Made by a program: the position numbers and the translations under genes. Below are positions 61,831-64,000 of a DNA stretch of 64,000 nt, piece after piece (the first letter of the stretch is position 1; each line of letters begins with the position of its first letter). A model generated the notes under the pieces. That model made no database searches and was not told the origin of the DNA. It saw nothing but the letters and a program-made list of their open reading frames with translations. The stretch is from positions 4,650,001 through 4,714,000 of the forward strand of contig JAETXT010000002.1 of the NCBI GenBank assembly GCA_019188255.1, written 5' to 3'. The stretch is from Verticillium longisporum. Lineage: Eukaryota; Ascomycota; Sordariomycetes; Glomerellales; Plectosphaerellaceae.

Positions 61831-62227
61831 GTTTGCGGGTTCCCGTGCACCTGAATGTGTCACAGTGTGCTCTGACAGGATAGGTGGTGTGGTGTGTGTG
61901 GGACGGCTCTGATATTGAGGAATGTAAAATGAGGCTCAGTGTGGGGGATTCGGTCGGTCATCAGCAGGCCAGACAGACCAGATATGTGCGAAGAAGCACA
62001 GGACCCAATTGCAGAATGAAACAGGTTTTCTGGGGATTCAAAACAAAAAAAGATCACCAAGCTCAACGGTATCGTGTGATGAAATCAACTTTGGCGAGAG
62101 GACAGCTCATGATGCAGCTGGTCCTGGGATCGAGCTGACGTCGTTTGTTGACTTGGGCTGCACTTGCCCGTTGCTCAAGCAATCAGGCGGCAGTGCTTAC
62201 CTAAGATGAGCGAACCCACGGCCCGTG

Positions 62228-62303
62228 GCTCACCGGGACGCAGGAAGCTCACCGGGATGCAGGAAGCTCACCGGGACGCGGGAAGCTCACCGAGACGCGG
62301 GAA
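62228..62303 (+). repeat. Four-copy 19-bp tandem repeat
   Basis: Head-to-tail units close to GCTCACCGGGACGCAGGAA. Copies 2-4 differ from copy 1 at only one or two positions, so the array is recent. It sits about 400 bp upstream of the beta-glucosidase start. Confidence 0.85.
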
Positions 62304-63030
62304 TCTAAGAACTTCCCCCTCCCGAAACGCGTCCCCGCAGCGGCAGATCTTCGGGTTCCTTCCCTTCCCTTTCCCTTCCCGACCCGCGCGATCGCCGCAG
62401 CCACAATGCCAGATCCCGTCTCCTGCGCCCCGCGCGTCAGTGGGTGGTTCCGCAGGCGTGGGGCCCAGCGTCGTGCCGTTCTTGTGTTTGGGTGACACGA
62501 GCTTTCTTGAATGACGGTTTTGCTTGCCTCTCGGTCTTTTCGCCGTGGATTGACGGAATGACCCCCACCAAGACAAGAAAAGAAGTCTCGGAGATAACAT
62601 CGAATGATCTGCCATCCTCCCCTGTACACGTGGAGCAGGCGACAGAATGACTCGAGTCAGCAAAGGCAAAATGGCGGCTGATGGCGACATGGCGACATTG
62701 GCTGGGAACCCCCATCATCCATGTACATGTCACCCTACCCGCCTCTGCCGCCGCCAATTGTCAGACCACCAGAGTCAATACCCTTACATCATCAACCTTC
62801 CGCGCTGAACCCTGTAAATGACCATCTTTGGGACGGCAACGAGCGGCACCAGCACGGATCAAGAGCATGCACAACCACCACATTGGCTGCATCGTACCGC
62901 CTGGACCATGTGCTCCCTTACTTCTATCTATCTGCCTAGACCCAAGCAACACTCTCCCGCTGCACCGTTGCAGCTTTAAAAATAAGTGAACGAAAGAGAT
63001 GGGACGATGAAGCAGTGACGGGTATAAAAA

Positions 63031-63033
<3 letters not shown>

Positions 63034-63061
<28 letters not shown>
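63034..63061 (+). repeat. GA microsatellite
   Basis: About 14 GA dinucleotides, followed by a G-rich purine run. It lies between the beta-glucosidase promoter and the G-alpha 3' end. Confidence 0.9.
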
Positions 63062-63067
<6 letters not shown>

Positions 63068-63800
63068 GGGAGAAAGAGAACAGGAAGAAAAAAAACACTG
63101 TTCATCTTAGGATGCCCAGGTACCACGTCATCGTCCCATCTTCTTCTCTTCTCATCCAACGACAAAATCATCCCCAACATCTTCATCCTCCGTCTCTTGC
63201 TCTTCAAATTAAAAAAAAAGCATAGCTGAACAAGCCAAGTATGTGAGGTATCAAATCGCTGCATGCGCAGAATCAAACTCAATCCTTCCCGGTTCGAGGC
63301 AAAAGATTGCACCCTGTCGAGCTCCGGTACCACTCGTCATCTCCTCTCCTTTTCGTAAACCAGAGGGCTCGTTGTTGTCCTCCGATCACTATGCCCGTGG
63401 CCGCCCTGGCCGATGCAAAACGCCTCGTGTACCTCTCACAACCAATTCGTTTGAGGAGCCCTCCGAAAAGCTGCGCCACCCCATCCCCCACCCAACGTTC
63501 GACTTTGCTCGGGTATGGCGGCCATCCAGGGAAGAATACACACGAGAAGCGAACGAATGTACAGGCCGCCATGATTGCAGGTCGATGGCCCCATGAGCTC
63601 GCCTGCCGAGACATTGAGTTTGCCACGAGTTGTTGGCACCGCCATGTCTCAGTTTGCCTAGGCCCGAAAGAGCCACGCAGCGTGGTTTCGGCAGCTGGAC
63701 CCCGCGACGCCCCACCGAAGTGCGATCGAGGTGGAGGCCTAAGGCGTCGGCGTTTGGCCTTCTGGCTGAAGACGCAGCGCTGATCGTACGCGAATCTGCC

Positions 63801-64000
63801 TTATAGTATCAGCTGCTTCAGGTTTCGCTGTATGATCATGTCCTGGACGGAGCCCATCGTGATCTTGAGCAAATTCGTGTCCGTTGCATTCGTCAGGTGT
63901 CCGTAAATCTCCTTTTCCATGTTCCGGTTGAGGGCGCGGAACTTGTCGAGGAAGTACTTGCTAGCCGACTTCCAGTCGTCGGCGGGACCGTGGTAGTCTG
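63801..64000 (-). CDS. Heterotrimeric G-protein alpha subunit, C-terminal fragment
   Basis: The last 65 residues of a G-alpha subunit, with the rest beyond the right edge. The TNATDTNLLKITM segment contains the conserved TCAT-like guanine-contacting loop (here TNATDT) and is followed by the terminal helix SVQDMIIQRNLKQLIL, which contacts the receptor. The C-terminus lacks the CxxL-type Cys of Gi-like subunits. Among the three usual fungal subgroups I lean towards the GNA-2-like group, but this is recollection and not decisive. It would transduce nutrient or pheromone signals at the plasma membrane. Confidence 0.88.
   Translation of the reverse strand, partial: DYHGPADDWKSASKYFLDKFRALNRNMEKEIYGHLTNATDTNLLKITMGSVQDMIIQRNLKQLIL

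Larger units (their letters stand above)
61831..63800. other. Intergenic, beta-glucosidase promoter and G-alpha 3' region
   Basis: About 2.0 kb. It contains possible CreA-type SYGGGG words (GTGGGG 61941-61946, CTGGGG 62030-62035), a four-copy 19-bp tandem repeat (62228-62303) and a GA microsatellite (63034-63061). No gene is recognised. Confidence 0.45.

Noticed and set aside
61941..62035. CreA carbon-repression sites upstream of the beta-glucosidase
   Set aside because: Only two SYGGGG words are present and the consensus is too short to be significant alone. They are mentioned in the intergenic entry but not called as sites.

Overview
The window is nuclear DNA of a filamentous ascomycete, most likely a sordariomycete. 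Genes are interrupted by short GT-AG introns (mostly 55-70 bp). Coding sequence is GC-rich. The gene set includes ATG7, a SUB-1/NsdD-type GATA factor, a DUF3405 protein, a type II membrane GH3 beta-glucosidase and a DNMT5-type DNA methyltransferase. The genus cannot be fixed from sequence alone.

Layout: (1) 1-12.9 kb is compact: the 5' part of dCMP deaminase (minus), ATG7 (plus), mitochondrial methionyl-tRNA formyltransferase (plus), then a 7.2 kb minus-strand gene for a cytosine methyltransferase fused to a RING-containing SNF2 ATPase (DNMT5). (2) 14.8-17.4 kb holds a 2H phosphoesterase-like gene (plus) and ribosomal protein eL42 (minus). (3) 21.8-36.5 kb holds a DUF3405 Golgi-type membrane protein, an RNF10/Mag2-like RING protein, a class 1 dihydroorotate dehydrogenase, a peroxisomal SCP2 protein, a Nit2/Nit3-type nitrilase and glutamate-cysteine ligase. 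(4) 36.5-58.9 kb is gene-poor. Its only recognisable gene is the GATA regulator (sub-1/nsdD) at 44.9-46.6 kb, flanked by about 8.4 kb and 12.4 kb without a recognisable gene. (5) 58.9-64 kb holds the GH3 beta-glucosidase and the C-terminus of a G-protein alpha subunit.

Most genes are unlinked housekeeping functions: nucleotide supply, autophagy, mitochondrial translation, cytosolic translation, peroxisomal lipid binding, glutathione synthesis and metabolite repair. I see no biosynthetic cluster, CRISPR array, rRNA, tRNA or intact transposon. The most distinctive locus is DNMT5.

An important caveat is that seven conserved genes carry a single-base frameshift or an in-frame stop, and several of the frameshifts sit in short C/G runs. 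One affected gene, glutamate-cysteine ligase, should be important for viability. I read these mainly as consensus indel errors. The DNMT5 and 2H phosphoesterase lesions could be real and need checking against raw reads.
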